From an uncultured Lachnospiraceae bacterium (GTDB lineage Bacteria; Bacillota; Clostridia; Lachnospirales; Lachnospiraceae): 64,000 bases of DNA. The stretch lies in the NCBI GenBank assembly GCA_910588845.1, contig CAJURU010000007.1:62001-126000 (forward strand), in the 5' to 3' direction. The notes below the pieces were generated by a model. It was not told the origin of the DNA. It did no database searches and saw only the letters and a list, made by a program, of their open reading frames with translations. The position numbers and the translations under genes were made by a program. Positions within the stretch are counted from its first letter, which is position 1; the number at the start of each line of letters is the position of its first letter. Positions 51,668-60,335 of the stretch are shown in pieces.

Positions 51668-54280
51668 TTATTCCAACCGCAGCATTGACAGCAATTCTTC
51701 ATTGCTCAGTTCCGTAATCCATTTATCGCTGCCGGAACCAATGACATTTTCTGCCAGTTCCTTTTTAGACTCTATCATCGCATCTATTTTCTCCTCAATC
51801 GTACCCTCGCAAACCAGTTTATGCACCATAACATTCTTCTTCTGCCCAATACGGAACGCACGGTCTGTCGCCTGATTTTCAACGGCAGGGTTCCACCAGC
51901 GGTCAAAATGGATCACATGGTTTGCTTTGGTGAGATTCAGTCCGGTCCCACCGGCTTTTACAGAAACTACAAGAAACGGCACATAATTCTCCCCCTGAAA
52001 CGCCTCTACAATCTTACCCCGCTTCGCCACAGGCGTTCCTCCATGCAGGACATAACCCTCTGTATGAAAAACACTGTTCAAAAAATCCGCCAGATATTCC
52101 GTAATTTCTTTAAACTGTGTAAATACGATAACGCGTTCGCGCTTCTCGTAAATAATCTCGCAAAGTTCTTTGAGCATCTGCATTTTTCCGCTTTCCTCTT
52201 TGGCGTATGCAGACTGGCCCAAATACTGATCGGGGTGATTGCAGATTTGCTTTAGTTTCATAATTGTCGTAAGCACTATCCCACTGCGTTTAATGCCCTC
52301 TGTCTCCTCTATCAGCCTTTCCATATCAGCTACCACTTTGCGGTACAATACAATCTGTTTCTTCGTAAGCGTAATATAATCCACCGTCTCCAACTTTTCC
52401 GGTAAGTCTGAAATAATGCTCTTGTCTGTCTTAACCCGCCGCAGCATAAACGGAGACACCATAGTTTTTAATTTCATATACCCTTCCGGATGCTCATTCA
52501 ACTGCTTACAATAATCATGAAACTCTTTAGAACTTCCCAATAGCCCTTTATTTAGAAAATCAAACAGAGACCAAAGGTTTGTGAGGTCATTTTCTATAGG
52601 GGTTCCCGTCATGATAATACGCATTCTGGATTTCAGTTTTTTAATCTCCCTTGTCTGTTTCGTACCGGGATTCTTAATCGCCTGGGCTTCATCCAATACT
52701 ACGCAATCCCATTCTACATCCTGTAATTCTTTGATGCGGGATGCCATCCCGTAGGTAGTAATTGTCAGGAATGACTGCTGTTTTTGAAAAATTTTTGTCA
52801 AAGCCGGCGCTGTCTTTCCATGGAGCAGCAACACATCCATATCCGGCGAAAATTTCTCTGCTTCCTTCTGCCAATTTCCCAATAGGGAAGCTGGAATGAT
52901 CAGTAGCGCCCTGGCATCTCTCTTTGATTTGCGTAATTTTTCCAGATAAGCAAGCACCTGTACCGTCTTCCCCAACCCCATGTCGTCTGCCAGACAGGCG
53001 CCAAATCCCAGCTTGTCCATATAATTGAGCCAGGTATAGCCGCTCTTCTGATAAGGGCGGAGCGTAGCATGAAAACTTTTCGGCAACACAGATTTGCGAA
53101 TGTTATCCGGTTTCCGCAGATTAACCAACAGCCCGGAGAGCCATTTTCCATTGGAAATAATCGGGCCAACGTCTGCTTTTCCTTCAATATTGCCAAGCTC
53201 CATCTGCATGGCGTCAAGAAGCGTCACTTCTCCCGGCACTGCTTCCATCTGCATAAGCAGCTCCTGAAGCCGTTTGTGATCTACTTCAATCCATTTACCC
53301 TTCAACAAAGCAAGCCCTTCTGTCTGTGCCAAAAGATGCCCGATCTCTTCCCTTGACAGTTCCATCCCATTCACCATCAGTTTCGGCTGAACAGACACCA
53401 GCGTATCAAATCCCAACATGGAAGGCTTCTCTTCCCCAAGGCTTACCGACATAGACACCATGGCTGATTTCTTCTTCCACCAGTTGGGAATACGGCACAA
53501 AATTCCGGTTTCTTCAATCTCTTTTATATCTTTTAAAAACATATAAGCCTCTTCTGCCGTCAGGCGCAGAGGATGGAACATCTCTCCCCGCTCCATAAAT
53601 CCTGCTATCAGCCCAGACACCTCCGCCGCACGGTTTAGGCAGGATAAGAGCATAAGAAGCTTATCCCTTTCATTCTTATACTCCGTCAAAGCATATTTTA
53701 ACGGCACATGTTTCACCTTACCACCCTCCCCGGTAGTGGCATATGTGGCAAGAAAAGCAAACGGATATTCCTCTTCCTTACTCTCTACCAGATGAAAAAA
53801 TATACGCTCCGGCACATGCAGATGTTGGCTTTTTTCTGCAAGATACAGCTCAACCGTCCCTTCATAAGATGAAATCTCTCTTGCAAATACCTCTGTCAGC
53901 TTTTGGAAAATACTGCGAATCCATTTCTCCGTAATATTTTCCGCACCTATGGCAAAGGGCACCGCCTGCTGCAAATTATTAATCTCTTCTTCCGCCGGCT
54001 TAATCTTAACCTGCTCTCTGGCAAGTTCCAGTTCCGGCAGGCTTGTAAGCATTTTCAGAAAAGTATTGGACAACAGATACAGATAACTACCCGTAGCTGT
54101 CAAATCCTTTTCCCTCTCCTCAAATCCCATTTTGTACAGGGCATAATATCTGTCCCGCTCAAAATTCTCCAGCCATTTTTGATTCTCTTTCGTACATTCT
54201 GCTTCCCGGATATCGGGATAAAAATCTTTTTCCGTAAAAATAAATTGTAATCCCCCGGCTTTTGCCTGCGTTTTGTCCAT
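51668..54280 (-). CDS. SNF2-family DEAD/DEAH-box ATPase
   Basis: 870 residues. About 1-400 form an SNF2-associated N-terminal region. The ATPase core follows: LADDMGLGKTVQVLAYL is the P-loop (about 438-454), DCVVLDEAQAIKN motif II, IMTGTPIENDLTNLW motif III, FLVVSVKAGGTGLNL motif V, and HFDRWWNPAVENQATDRAFRIGQ motif VI with the arginine fingers. It is a DNA translocase of the bacterial RapA/HepA-like type. With the SWIM gene it forms a common but poorly understood pair, sometimes near restriction or phage-defence genes as here. Confidence 0.93.
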   Translation of the reverse strand: MDKTQAKAGGLQFIFTEKDFYPDIREAECTKENQKWLENFERDRYYALYKMGFEEREKDLTATGSYLYLLSNTFLKMLTSLPELELAREQVKIKPAEEEINNLQQAVPFAIGAENITEKWIRSIFQKLTEVFAREISSYEGTVELYLAEKSQHLHVPERIFFHLVESKEEEYPFAFLATYATTGEGGKVKHVPLKYALTEYKNERDKLLMLLSCLNRAAEVSGLIAGFMERGEMFHPLRLTAEEAYMFLKDIKEIEETGILCRIPNWWKKKSAMVSMSVSLGEEKPSMLGFDTLVSVQPKLMVNGMELSREEIGHLLAQTEGLALLKGKWIEVDHKRLQELLMQMEAVPGEVTLLDAMQMELGNIEGKADVGPIISNGKWLSGLLVNLRKPDNIRKSVLPKSFHATLRPYQKSGYTWLNYMDKLGFGACLADDMGLGKTVQVLAYLEKLRKSKRDARALLIIPASLLGNWQKEAEKFSPDMDVLLLHGKTAPALTKIFQKQQSFLTITTYGMASRIKELQDVEWDCVVLDEAQAIKNPGTKQTREIKKLKSRMRIIMTGTPIENDLTNLWSLFDFLNKGLLGSSKEFHDYCKQLNEHPEGYMKLKTMVSPFMLRRVKTDKSIISDLPEKLETVDYITLTKKQIVLYRKVVADMERLIEETEGIKRSGIVLTTIMKLKQICNHPDQYLGQSAYAKEESGKMQMLKELCEIIYEKRERVIVFTQFKEITEYLADFLNSVFHTEGYVLHGGTPVAKRGKIVEAFQGENYVPFLVVSVKAGGTGLNLTKANHVIHFDRWWNPAVENQATDRAFRIGQKKNVMVHKLVCEGTIEEKIDAMIESKKELAENVIGSGSDKWITELSNEELLSMLRLE

Positions 54281-54377
54281 AGAATAATTCTCCTGCCCTG
54301 TTTTTTACAACACAAGTTTATCACAGGATTTGTTTTTTTTCCATAAATAATCATTTTTCCTCTTGAATATCTTTTAT

Positions 54378-54406
54378 TTGCATTTTCCCATATCCTATAC
54401 TATACT
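54378..54406 (+). promoter_or_regulatory. Sigma-A-type promoter upstream of gmk
   Basis: TTGCAT (54378-54383) and TATACT (54401-54406) are separated by 17 bases, with the gmk ATG 35 bases further on. It lies between the divergent SNF2 gene and gmk. Confidence 0.6.
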
Positions 54407-54441
54407 TATTACAGAAAACGGGATGAAATAAGGACATATAA

Positions 54442-55029
54442 ATGGGAAAAATATTTTGCTTAATGGGAAAGAGCGCATGTGGGAAAGACACTATCTATAA
54501 GCAGATTTTGTCCGCTCAAAACTTACCGCTCAAAACGCTTATCCCTTACACCACACGTCCCATACGGGACGGCGAACGAAACGGTGTGGAATATTACTTT
54601 TTAACGGATGAAGAACAGCAGGTATTGGAACGCCAGGGAAAAATTATTGAGCTGCGCGCCTATCACACAGTACATGGACTGTGGAAATATTTTACGGTCA
54701 ACGATCATCAGCTTGATCTCGCAAATCATGATTACCTGATTATCGGCACCTTGGAATCTTATGCCAGGCTGCAAGAATATTTCGGCATAGACCGCCTGGT
54801 TCCCCTGTACATAGATCTGGAACCAGGGGAGCGATTGCAGCGCGCTCTTGACCGGGAACGAATACAGACAGAACCGAAATACGCGGAGCTGTGCCGCCGC
54901 TTTCTCGCAGATGAAGCAGATTTTTCCAGTGAAAAGCTGGCGCAAGCTAAAATATCTGACATTTTTATTAACAACGACTCCGTAAAATGTGCGAAAAGAA
55001 TTATTTCTTTTATAAAGGAACATATATAA
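54442..55029 (+). CDS. gmk: Guanylate kinase-like protein
   Basis: 195 residues. IFCLMGKSACGKDTIYKQIL is the P-loop, TLIPYTTRPIRDGERNGVEYYFLTD the GMP-binding block of guanylate kinases, and DRERIQTEPKYAELCRRFLAD the lid region. It phosphorylates GMP to GDP with ATP. Slightly divergent from classical Gmk, as is common for this copy next to yaaR/holB in Clostridia; the genome may hold a second gmk. Confidence 0.85.
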   Translation: MGKIFCLMGKSACGKDTIYKQILSAQNLPLKTLIPYTTRPIRDGERNGVEYYFLTDEEQQVLERQGKIIELRAYHTVHGLWKYFTVNDHQLDLANHDYLIIGTLESYARLQEYFGIDRLVPLYIDLEPGERLQRALDRERIQTEPKYAELCRRFLADEADFSSEKLAQAKISDIFINNDSVKCAKRIISFIKEHI

Positions 55030-55036
55030 ATAACGT

Positions 55037-55094
55037 AAAATACTGGATCCCACAGAGTATTAGCTGTAATCAGTGATTCATCCGCCAGTATTTT
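55037..55094 (+). terminator. Hairpin between gmk and yaaR
   Basis: AAAATACTGG (55037-55046) pairs perfectly over 10 bases with CCAGTATTTT (55085-55094), giving a U-rich end. The loop is long (38 bases), so it may only partly stop transcription. Confidence 0.5.
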
Positions 55095-55157
55095 CTACTT
55101 TACAACCGCATCAAAAAATCCGATACTAATATCATAGAAAGAAAGGCAGGTGATTGC

Positions 55158-55598
55158 ATGGCGCTCAAAGTAGAACAGGTTACCTCCGCGCAGCCTATAG
55201 AGGCTCCGCGTGAAATAGACAAAGCAGACGGCAGCTTCAAATTTGCATTGGCAAGCCACATCGAAGAGTCTGAATTACAGGAAAAGCTAAACGGCTTAAT
55301 GAAAGACATTACCGCTCAGGGAGATCGGCTGGCAGAACATATGGATATCCGGGATATGAAGAAATACCGGGAACTTGTAAAAGATTTTCTCAATGAAGTC
55401 GTCAACCGCTCGCATAAATTTTCCAGAGAAAATTTTTTGGACAGAAGAGGCCGCCACAGAGTGTACGGTATTGTTAAGCTGGTGAACAAGAACTTAGACG
55501 ACCTTGCCGGCGAACTGGTGAAGGATGAGAAAGACCACCTCACCATTTTAAGCAAAGTGGGGGAAATCCGCGGGCTTTTATTAGACGTTTCCACCTAA
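55158..55598 (+). CDS. YaaR family protein (DUF327)
   Basis: 146 residues, mostly helical: LQEKLNGLMKDITAQGDRLA, YRELVKDFLNEVVNRSHKFS and RRGRHRVYGIVKLVNKNLDD are the DUF327 blocks. Its cellular role is unclear; Bacillus members are conserved next to holB and are sometimes listed as flagellar-related. GGTG lies at a proper distance from the ATG. A weak CCTAAC/GTTAGG stem separates it from holB. Confidence 0.88.
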   Translation: MALKVEQVTSAQPIEAPREIDKADGSFKFALASHIEESELQEKLNGLMKDITAQGDRLAEHMDIRDMKKYRELVKDFLNEVVNRSHKFSRENFLDRRGRHRVYGIVKLVNKNLDDLAGELVKDEKDHLTILSKVGEIRGLLLDVST

Positions 55599-55712
55599 TA
55601 TCCTTTTTGTATTTGAACAGGAATATATTTACAGTAGACTAAATATCATATAACCGGGACTACGGCAGCCTAACTGTTACTTTGTCTCAGGTTAGGAAAA
55701 TGGAGAGCTTTT

Positions 55713-56702
55713 ATGGCAGGTTTTACAAACATTATCGGACATCAACAGATTATCGGACATTTGCAGAATGCAATTTCCATGAACAAAGTAAGTCACGCCT
55801 ATATTTTCAATGGGGCGGATAAATCCGGGAAAATGCTGCTGGCAAACAGCTTTGCCATGGCGTTACAGTGCGAACGCCAGGATAGGGAGGCGTGTATGGA
55901 ATGCCACTCCTGTAAACAGGCGCTTTCCGGCAATCAGCCGGATATCATTTACCTCAACCATGAGAAGCCAAATACCATTTCCGTGGATGATATACGAAAA
56001 CAGGTGAATAACGATATTATCATCAAGCCTTACGCTTCCCCTTATAAGATATACATTATCAATGAAGCGGAAAAAATGAACCAGCAGGCGCAGAATGCAT
56101 TGTTAAAGACAATTGAAGAGCCTCCGGCTTATGCTGTAATCCTGCTTTTAACTACCAATGCAGATAATTTCCTGCCCACCATCCTTTCCAGGTGTATTAC
56201 CCTGAACTTAAAGGCTGTACCGGACAGCGAGATCCGCAAATTCCTCATTGAAGCCTATCAAGTACCGGATTACAAAGCAGATATCTGTACTGCATTTGCC
56301 CAGGGAACTGTGGGCAAGGCCATTCAACTTGCCAGATCGGAAGATTTTAATGAGATTAAGAATTCTGCTTTACAGCTTCTAAAGCGCGTCAAAGATATGG
56401 AATTATTTGAATTGGTAGAGGCCGTCAGGCAGATTGGCAATTATAAACTGGAAATCAGCGACTATTTCGATATCATGACGATATGGTATCGGGATGTCTT
56501 ACTATATAAAGCAACCTCGGATGTTAATAGCCTTATTTTCAAGGACGAGGTTTACGACATTAAACGCCAGGCAAGCAAGAGTTCCTATGAAGGAATTGAG
56601 CATATCATCAAAGCGCTTGATAAGGCAAAACACCGCCTGAACGCCAACGTAAACTTTGATTTGGTGATGGAATTGCTGCTGATGGCAATAAAGGAGAATT
56701 AA
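55713..56702 (+). CDS. holB: DNA polymerase III delta' subunit
   Basis: 329 residues: SHAYIFNGADKSGKMLLANS is the P-loop region (degenerate, as expected for delta'), CERQDREACMECHSCKQ the zinc module, NQQAQNALLKTIEEPPAYAV the Walker B/SRC neighbourhood with ILSRC. Part of the clamp loader that places the beta clamp on DNA. Order yaaR-holB-yaaT is conserved in Firmicutes. Confidence 0.94.
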   Translation: MAGFTNIIGHQQIIGHLQNAISMNKVSHAYIFNGADKSGKMLLANSFAMALQCERQDREACMECHSCKQALSGNQPDIIYLNHEKPNTISVDDIRKQVNNDIIIKPYASPYKIYIINEAEKMNQQAQNALLKTIEEPPAYAVILLLTTNADNFLPTILSRCITLNLKAVPDSEIRKFLIEAYQVPDYKADICTAFAQGTVGKAIQLARSEDFNEIKNSALQLLKRVKDMELFELVEAVRQIGNYKLEISDYFDIMTIWYRDVLLYKATSDVNSLIFKDEVYDIKRQASKSSYEGIEHIIKALDKAKHRLNANVNFDLVMELLLMAIKEN

Positions 56703-56706
56703 TATT

Positions 56707-57615
56707 ATGATAAAAGTAGTCGGAGTCAGATTCCGCACCGCCGGAAAAATTTATTATTTTGACCCCCAACATTACGATATTAAACTGAATGATTTTGTAA
56801 TTGTAGAGACCGCAAGGGGCGTTGAGTATGGAAAAGTGATGATCGCCCCCACAGATATGCCGGATGATAAAGTTATCCAACCTCTGAAACCTGTCATCCG
56901 CCTGGCAACGCCGGAAGATGAAAAGACGGAAGCCAGAAACCGTGAGAAAGAAAAGGAAGCATATCGTATTTGCTTTGAAAAAATCCAGAAACACAAGCTG
57001 GAAATGAAACTGGTGGATGCAGAATACACATTTGACAATAATAAACTGCTGTTTTACTTTACTGCGGATGGACGCATTGATTTCCGTGAACTTGTAAAAG
57101 ATTTAGCCGCTGTTTTTCGTACCCGTATCGAACTCCGTCAGATTGGCGTGCGGGACGAGACTAAGATTTTAGGCGGCGTCGGCATCTGCGGAAGACCTCT
57201 TTGCTGCCACACTTTTTTGTCAGAATTTGTTCCGGTATCCATCAAGATGGCAAAGGAGCAGAATATGTCCCTCAATCCTTCCAAAATTTCAGGCGTGTGC
57301 GGCAGGCTGATGTGCTGTTTGAAAAATGAGGAAGAGACCTACGAATACCTGAACAGCCGGCTTCCCAGCGTGGGCGACCGCGTGACTACCGGGGACAAGC
57401 TCAGAGGCGAGGTGCAAAGCGTCAATATTCTGCGACAGACCGTCAAAGTTATCGTAGAAATAGATGATGAAAAGGAAATTAGAGAATACAAGGTGGACGA
57501 GTTGCGTTACAAGCCCAAACGTAGACGGGAACGCACGAAACTCTCCCCGGAAGAGCTCAAAGAATTATCTGCGCTCGAGGATAAGGGCAAATCTAAAATT
57601 GACGACACGCACTGA
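56707..57615 (+). CDS. ricT: PSP1 domain protein YaaT (RicT)
   Basis: 302 residues. VVGVRFRTAGKIYYFDPQ, LVDAEYTFDNNKLLFYFTAD and ICGRPLCCHTFLSEF then VCGRLMCCLKNEEETYEYL are PSP1/YaaT blocks; the cysteines bind an iron-sulfur cluster in the RicAFT (YlbF-YmcA-YaaT) complex. That complex guides RNase Y in mRNA processing and affects sporulation and competence in Bacillus. It starts four bases after holB. Confidence 0.94.
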   Translation: MIKVVGVRFRTAGKIYYFDPQHYDIKLNDFVIVETARGVEYGKVMIAPTDMPDDKVIQPLKPVIRLATPEDEKTEARNREKEKEAYRICFEKIQKHKLEMKLVDAEYTFDNNKLLFYFTADGRIDFRELVKDLAAVFRTRIELRQIGVRDETKILGGVGICGRPLCCHTFLSEFVPVSIKMAKEQNMSLNPSKISGVCGRLMCCLKNEEETYEYLNSRLPSVGDRVTTGDKLRGEVQSVNILRQTVKVIVEIDDEKEIREYKVDELRYKPKRRRERTKLSPEELKELSALEDKGKSKIDDTH

Positions 57616-57646
57616 TTGTTATAAATAATTCAGACGGAGAACACAT

Positions 57647-58384
57647 ATGTCTGTAGAACTATTAGAGAATGAACGGTTGGACGAGCTCCACCGGAACGGA
57701 TATTTCATAATCCAGAATCCACAGAAATTTTGTTTCGGCATGGACGCCGTCCTGCTCTCCGGTTTTGCCCGTGTAAAAAGGCGCGAAACAGTTCTCGACC
57801 TCGGTACTGGAACCGGGATTATTCCCATTCTTTTGGAGGCAAAGACTGAGGGAGAACATTTTACCGGACTGGAAATTCAGCCGGAAAGCGCGGACATGGC
57901 AAAACGCAGCGTCCGTTACAACCATCTTGAAGAGAAAATCAGCATTGAAATCGGCAACATTAAGGATGCTTCCAGCCAGTTTGGGGCATCTTCTTTTGAT
58001 GTCGTTACGACGAATCCTCCTTACATGACAGGACAACATGGATTGACAAATCCCAACGAGGCAAAAGCGATTGCCCGGCATGAAATCCTCTGTACATTGG
58101 AAGATATCATGCGTGAGAGCGCAAAAGTCCTCAAACCGCAGGGCCGTTTCTACATGGTGCACCGTCCATTCCGCCTTGCCGAGATACTGGCGCTGATGCG
58201 CCAGTATCACATAGAGCCCAAACGCATGCAGCTCGTCTATCCCTATGTTGATAAAGAGCCGAACATGGTATTAATAGAAGGGCTTAGGGGAGGTAATCCG
58301 CACGTTAGCGTGGAAAAACCTCTGATTGTATATAAAAAACCCGGCGTTTATACCGATGAAATTTACGATATCTATGGGTATTAA
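57647..58384 (+). CDS. trmN6: tRNA1(Val) (adenine(37)-N6)-methyltransferase
   Basis: 245 residues. FCFGMDAVLLSGFARVK, VLDLGTGTGIIPILLEAK (SAM site) and VTTNPPYMTGQHG (N-P-P-Y catalytic motif) define the TrmN6/YabB family. It methylates A37 of tRNA-Val in its E. coli counterpart. Between yaaT and rsmI as in Bacillus yabB. Confidence 0.9.
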   Translation: MSVELLENERLDELHRNGYFIIQNPQKFCFGMDAVLLSGFARVKRRETVLDLGTGTGIIPILLEAKTEGEHFTGLEIQPESADMAKRSVRYNHLEEKISIEIGNIKDASSQFGASSFDVVTTNPPYMTGQHGLTNPNEAKAIARHEILCTLEDIMRESAKVLKPQGRFYMVHRPFRLAEILALMRQYHIEPKRMQLVYPYVDKEPNMVLIEGLRGGNPHVSVEKPLIVYKKPGVYTDEIYDIYGY

Positions 58385-58399
58385 TAGATGAATTGCCGT

Positions 58400-58469
58400 A
58401 ACTATTCATAAGCCGTACCAAGACATGTCAGCATAACTGCCGTACGTTTCTATGGGGTTCTGAATAGTT
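58400..58469 (+). terminator. Hairpin between trmN6 and rsmI
   Basis: AACTATTCA (58400-58408) pairs perfectly over 9 bases with TGAATAGTT (58461-58469). Inside lies TTTCTATGGGGTTCTGA (58447-58463), a 17-base string also found at 24823-24839. No clear T-run follows. Confidence 0.4.
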
Positions 58470-58503
58470 GCAATTAATCATATATTGATAGAAAGGGCAT
58501 GGT

Positions 58504-59352
58504 ATGCAGGAAAAAACACAAGGAAAACTCTACTTATGCGCAACTCCAATTGGAAACCTGGAAGATATTACGCTGCGTGTGCTGCGCACGTTGGAAGAAT
58601 CAGACTTGATAGCGGCGGAGGACACGCGCAATTCTATTAAACTTTTGAACCATTTCGGAATTAAGACCCCCATGACAAGCTACCACGAATATAATAAGAT
58701 AGAGAAGGCGCATGAGCTTGTCGGCAAAATGAAAAGCGGTCAGAATGTGGCGCTGATTACCGATGCCGGAACGCCGGGAATTTCTGACCCTGGGGAGGAA
58801 TTGGTGCGCATCTGCTATGAGTCGGGCATTGAAGTAACTTCCCTCCCGGGAGCCTGCGCCTGCATTACCGCTCTTACGCTTTCAGGTCTTTCCACCAGGC
58901 GTTTTGCCTTTGAGGCTTTCCTGCCCAGGGAGAAAAAGGAGCGTGCCGCCATTCTCTCCGCGCTGGAAACAGAGACGCGCACGATCATTCTCTATGAAGC
59001 GCCGCACCATCTCTTAAAGACGTTAGAGGAACTTCATGCTGCTTTGGGCAACCGCAGGCTGACACTCTGCCGCGAACTAACTAAGCGATTTGAGACGGCT
59101 TTTACTACCACAATCGCCGATGCCATCTCTTATTATGAACAACAGGAACCGAAAGGGGAATTTGTTCTTGTCATCCAGGGGAAAAGCATGAAAGACTTGC
59201 AGGAGGAAAAGCAGCGGCAATGGTTGGAAATCCCGCTGACAGAGCATATGGAACATTATGAATCTCAGGGTATCCCCCGTAAAGAGGCCATGAAACTGGT
59301 GGCAAAAGACCGCGGTATTTCCAAAAGAGAGGTCTACGCCATGCTGCTTTAA
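58504..59352 (+). CDS. rsmI: 16S rRNA (cytidine(1402)-2'-O)-methyltransferase
   Basis: 282 residues. LYLCATPIGNLEDITLRVL, AAEDTRNSIKLLNHFGI, ALITDAGTPGISDPGEELV and SLPGACACITAL are the RsmI (tetrapyrrole-methylase fold) blocks. It 2'-O-methylates C1402 in the 30S decoding centre. Closes the conserved holB-yaaT-trmN6-rsmI block. Confidence 0.96.
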   Translation: MQEKTQGKLYLCATPIGNLEDITLRVLRTLEESDLIAAEDTRNSIKLLNHFGIKTPMTSYHEYNKIEKAHELVGKMKSGQNVALITDAGTPGISDPGEELVRICYESGIEVTSLPGACACITALTLSGLSTRRFAFEAFLPREKKERAAILSALETETRTIILYEAPHHLLKTLEELHAALGNRRLTLCRELTKRFETAFTTTIADAISYYEQQEPKGEFVLVIQGKSMKDLQEEKQRQWLEIPLTEHMEHYESQGIPRKEAMKLVAKDRGISKREVYAMLL

Positions 59353-59453
59353 ATTTCCACTTGACAAAACCAATAATTTTTGGCACAATATGACAAGAGT
59401 TTATATTTTTTTTATAATCTTTAAAATTATTTAAGAAGGTAGGAGGATTTATC

Positions 59454-59675
59454 ATGGATAACAATGTACAAGATAATGGTGGATTTTTATGGGGTCTCTT
59501 AGGATTCTGTATTCCGGTCGTAGGTTTGATTCTTTTCTTAATCTGGAAAGATCAGAAGCCTAAGACTGCAAAAGCTGCTGGAATTGGTGCGCTGGTGAGC
59601 GTAATCATCTACGTCGTAGCCTATATTCTTATCATTGCTTTAGGAGTAGGCGGCGCTATGATGTTAGGAATGTAA
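59454..59675 (+). CDS. Small membrane protein, unknown
   Basis: 73 residues with two hydrophobic segments (about 10-27 and 43-68) joined by a basic turn (WKDQKPKTAKAAG). GGAGG seven bases before the ATG is strong, and the stop lies one base before the next gene's TTG start. I recognise no named family. The two genes are probably translated together. Confidence 0.7.
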   Translation: MDNNVQDNGGFLWGLLGFCIPVVGLILFLIWKDQKPKTAKAAGIGALVSVIIYVVAYILIIALGVGGAMMLGM

Positions 59676-59676
59676 T

Positions 59677-60078
59677 TTGGCTAAATTCTTAAGATTATTT
59701 TTCGGATGCCATGCCAGACCGGATCGCTCTTTCTATTTCAGAGGAAAGCAGTTTCCAATCTGTGCACGGTGCACCGGAGAACTTGTGGGTATGATTTTAT
59801 GCATACCCACTCTTATTTTTTGGGGCTGTCCCTCATTCGGAATTGTCCTGCTTTTGATGGTTCCCCTGATTATTGACGGCTCCGTACAGAAACTGACCTC
59901 TTATGAAAGCGGCAACATCCGCAGATTGATTACCGGAATCCTCTTCGGCATGGCTCTCATTTTCACATTTGTATATTTCCACCGTACCTGCGTGTGGATA
60001 GCCGGCGAGATTTTGAAATGGTTTGGCGCAGATCCCGCTGCTGTTACACGGATAACGAAACGAATAGGCGGATTTTAA
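59677..60078 (+). CDS. DUF2085 membrane protein
   Basis: 133 residues from a TTG start with AGGA seven bases upstream, overlapping the preceding gene's end region. FFGCHARPDRSFYFRGKQFPICARCTGE holds the C-H-x-P-x-R-S-F and C-x-R-C-T-G-E blocks of DUF2085; the cysteines could bind metal. Three membrane segments follow (about 38-60, 60-68 and 85-105). Function unknown. Confidence 0.85.
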   Translation: MAKFLRLFFGCHARPDRSFYFRGKQFPICARCTGELVGMILCIPTLIFWGCPSFGIVLLLMVPLIIDGSVQKLTSYESGNIRRLITGILFGMALIFTFVYFHRTCVWIAGEILKWFGADPAAVTRITKRIGGF

Positions 60079-60132
60079 TTTTGACTCCACTTGCTACTGT
60101 AAAGTTACGCTAATGTAAATTATAAGGCATAG

Positions 60133-60263
60133 ATTCGTTCAAAAGGTTTACATTGCAAAGCAATGCCAGAATGCACAAAAATTATCTTGGGAAGCTAGCT
60201 TCCCAGAGTAATGTTTGTGCATTCTGTCTTTGCCGCATAAGCGGCAAGACCTTTTGAACAGAA
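60133..60263. repeat. Multi-branched palindromic intergenic element
   Basis: GTTCAAAAGGT (60137-60147) and ACCTTTTGAAC (60249-60259) are a perfect 11-bp closing stem, extended by ATTC/GAAT with one bulge. Inside are three hairpins: CATTGC-AAA-GCAATG (60151-60165); CAGAATGCACAAA (60167-60179) against TTTGTGCATTCTG (60214-60226), topped by the 18-base palindrome TGGGAAGCTAGCTTCCCA (60188-60205); and TTGCCGC-ATAA-GCGGCAA (60230-60247). The fold is a cloverleaf. It lies between two convergent genes. It could be a MITE-like repeat, a structured RNA or an elaborate terminator. Confidence 0.75.
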
Positions 60264-60273
60264 TAGTATTACT

Positions 60274-60324
60274 TGTGTTAAATTCTCTATCTTTGCGCAT
60301 CAGCAGCATAGCCTTTTTAACACA
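60274..60324. terminator. Second hairpin beside the cloverleaf element
   Basis: TGTGTTAAA (60274-60282) pairs perfectly over 9 bases with TTTAACACA (60316-60324). The interior (TCTTTGCGCATCAGCAGCATA) resembles the third hairpin of the neighbouring element. It lies 12 bases from the 3' end of the DUF885 gene and can act as its terminator. Confidence 0.5.
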
Positions 60325-60335
60325 TATTATAAAAA

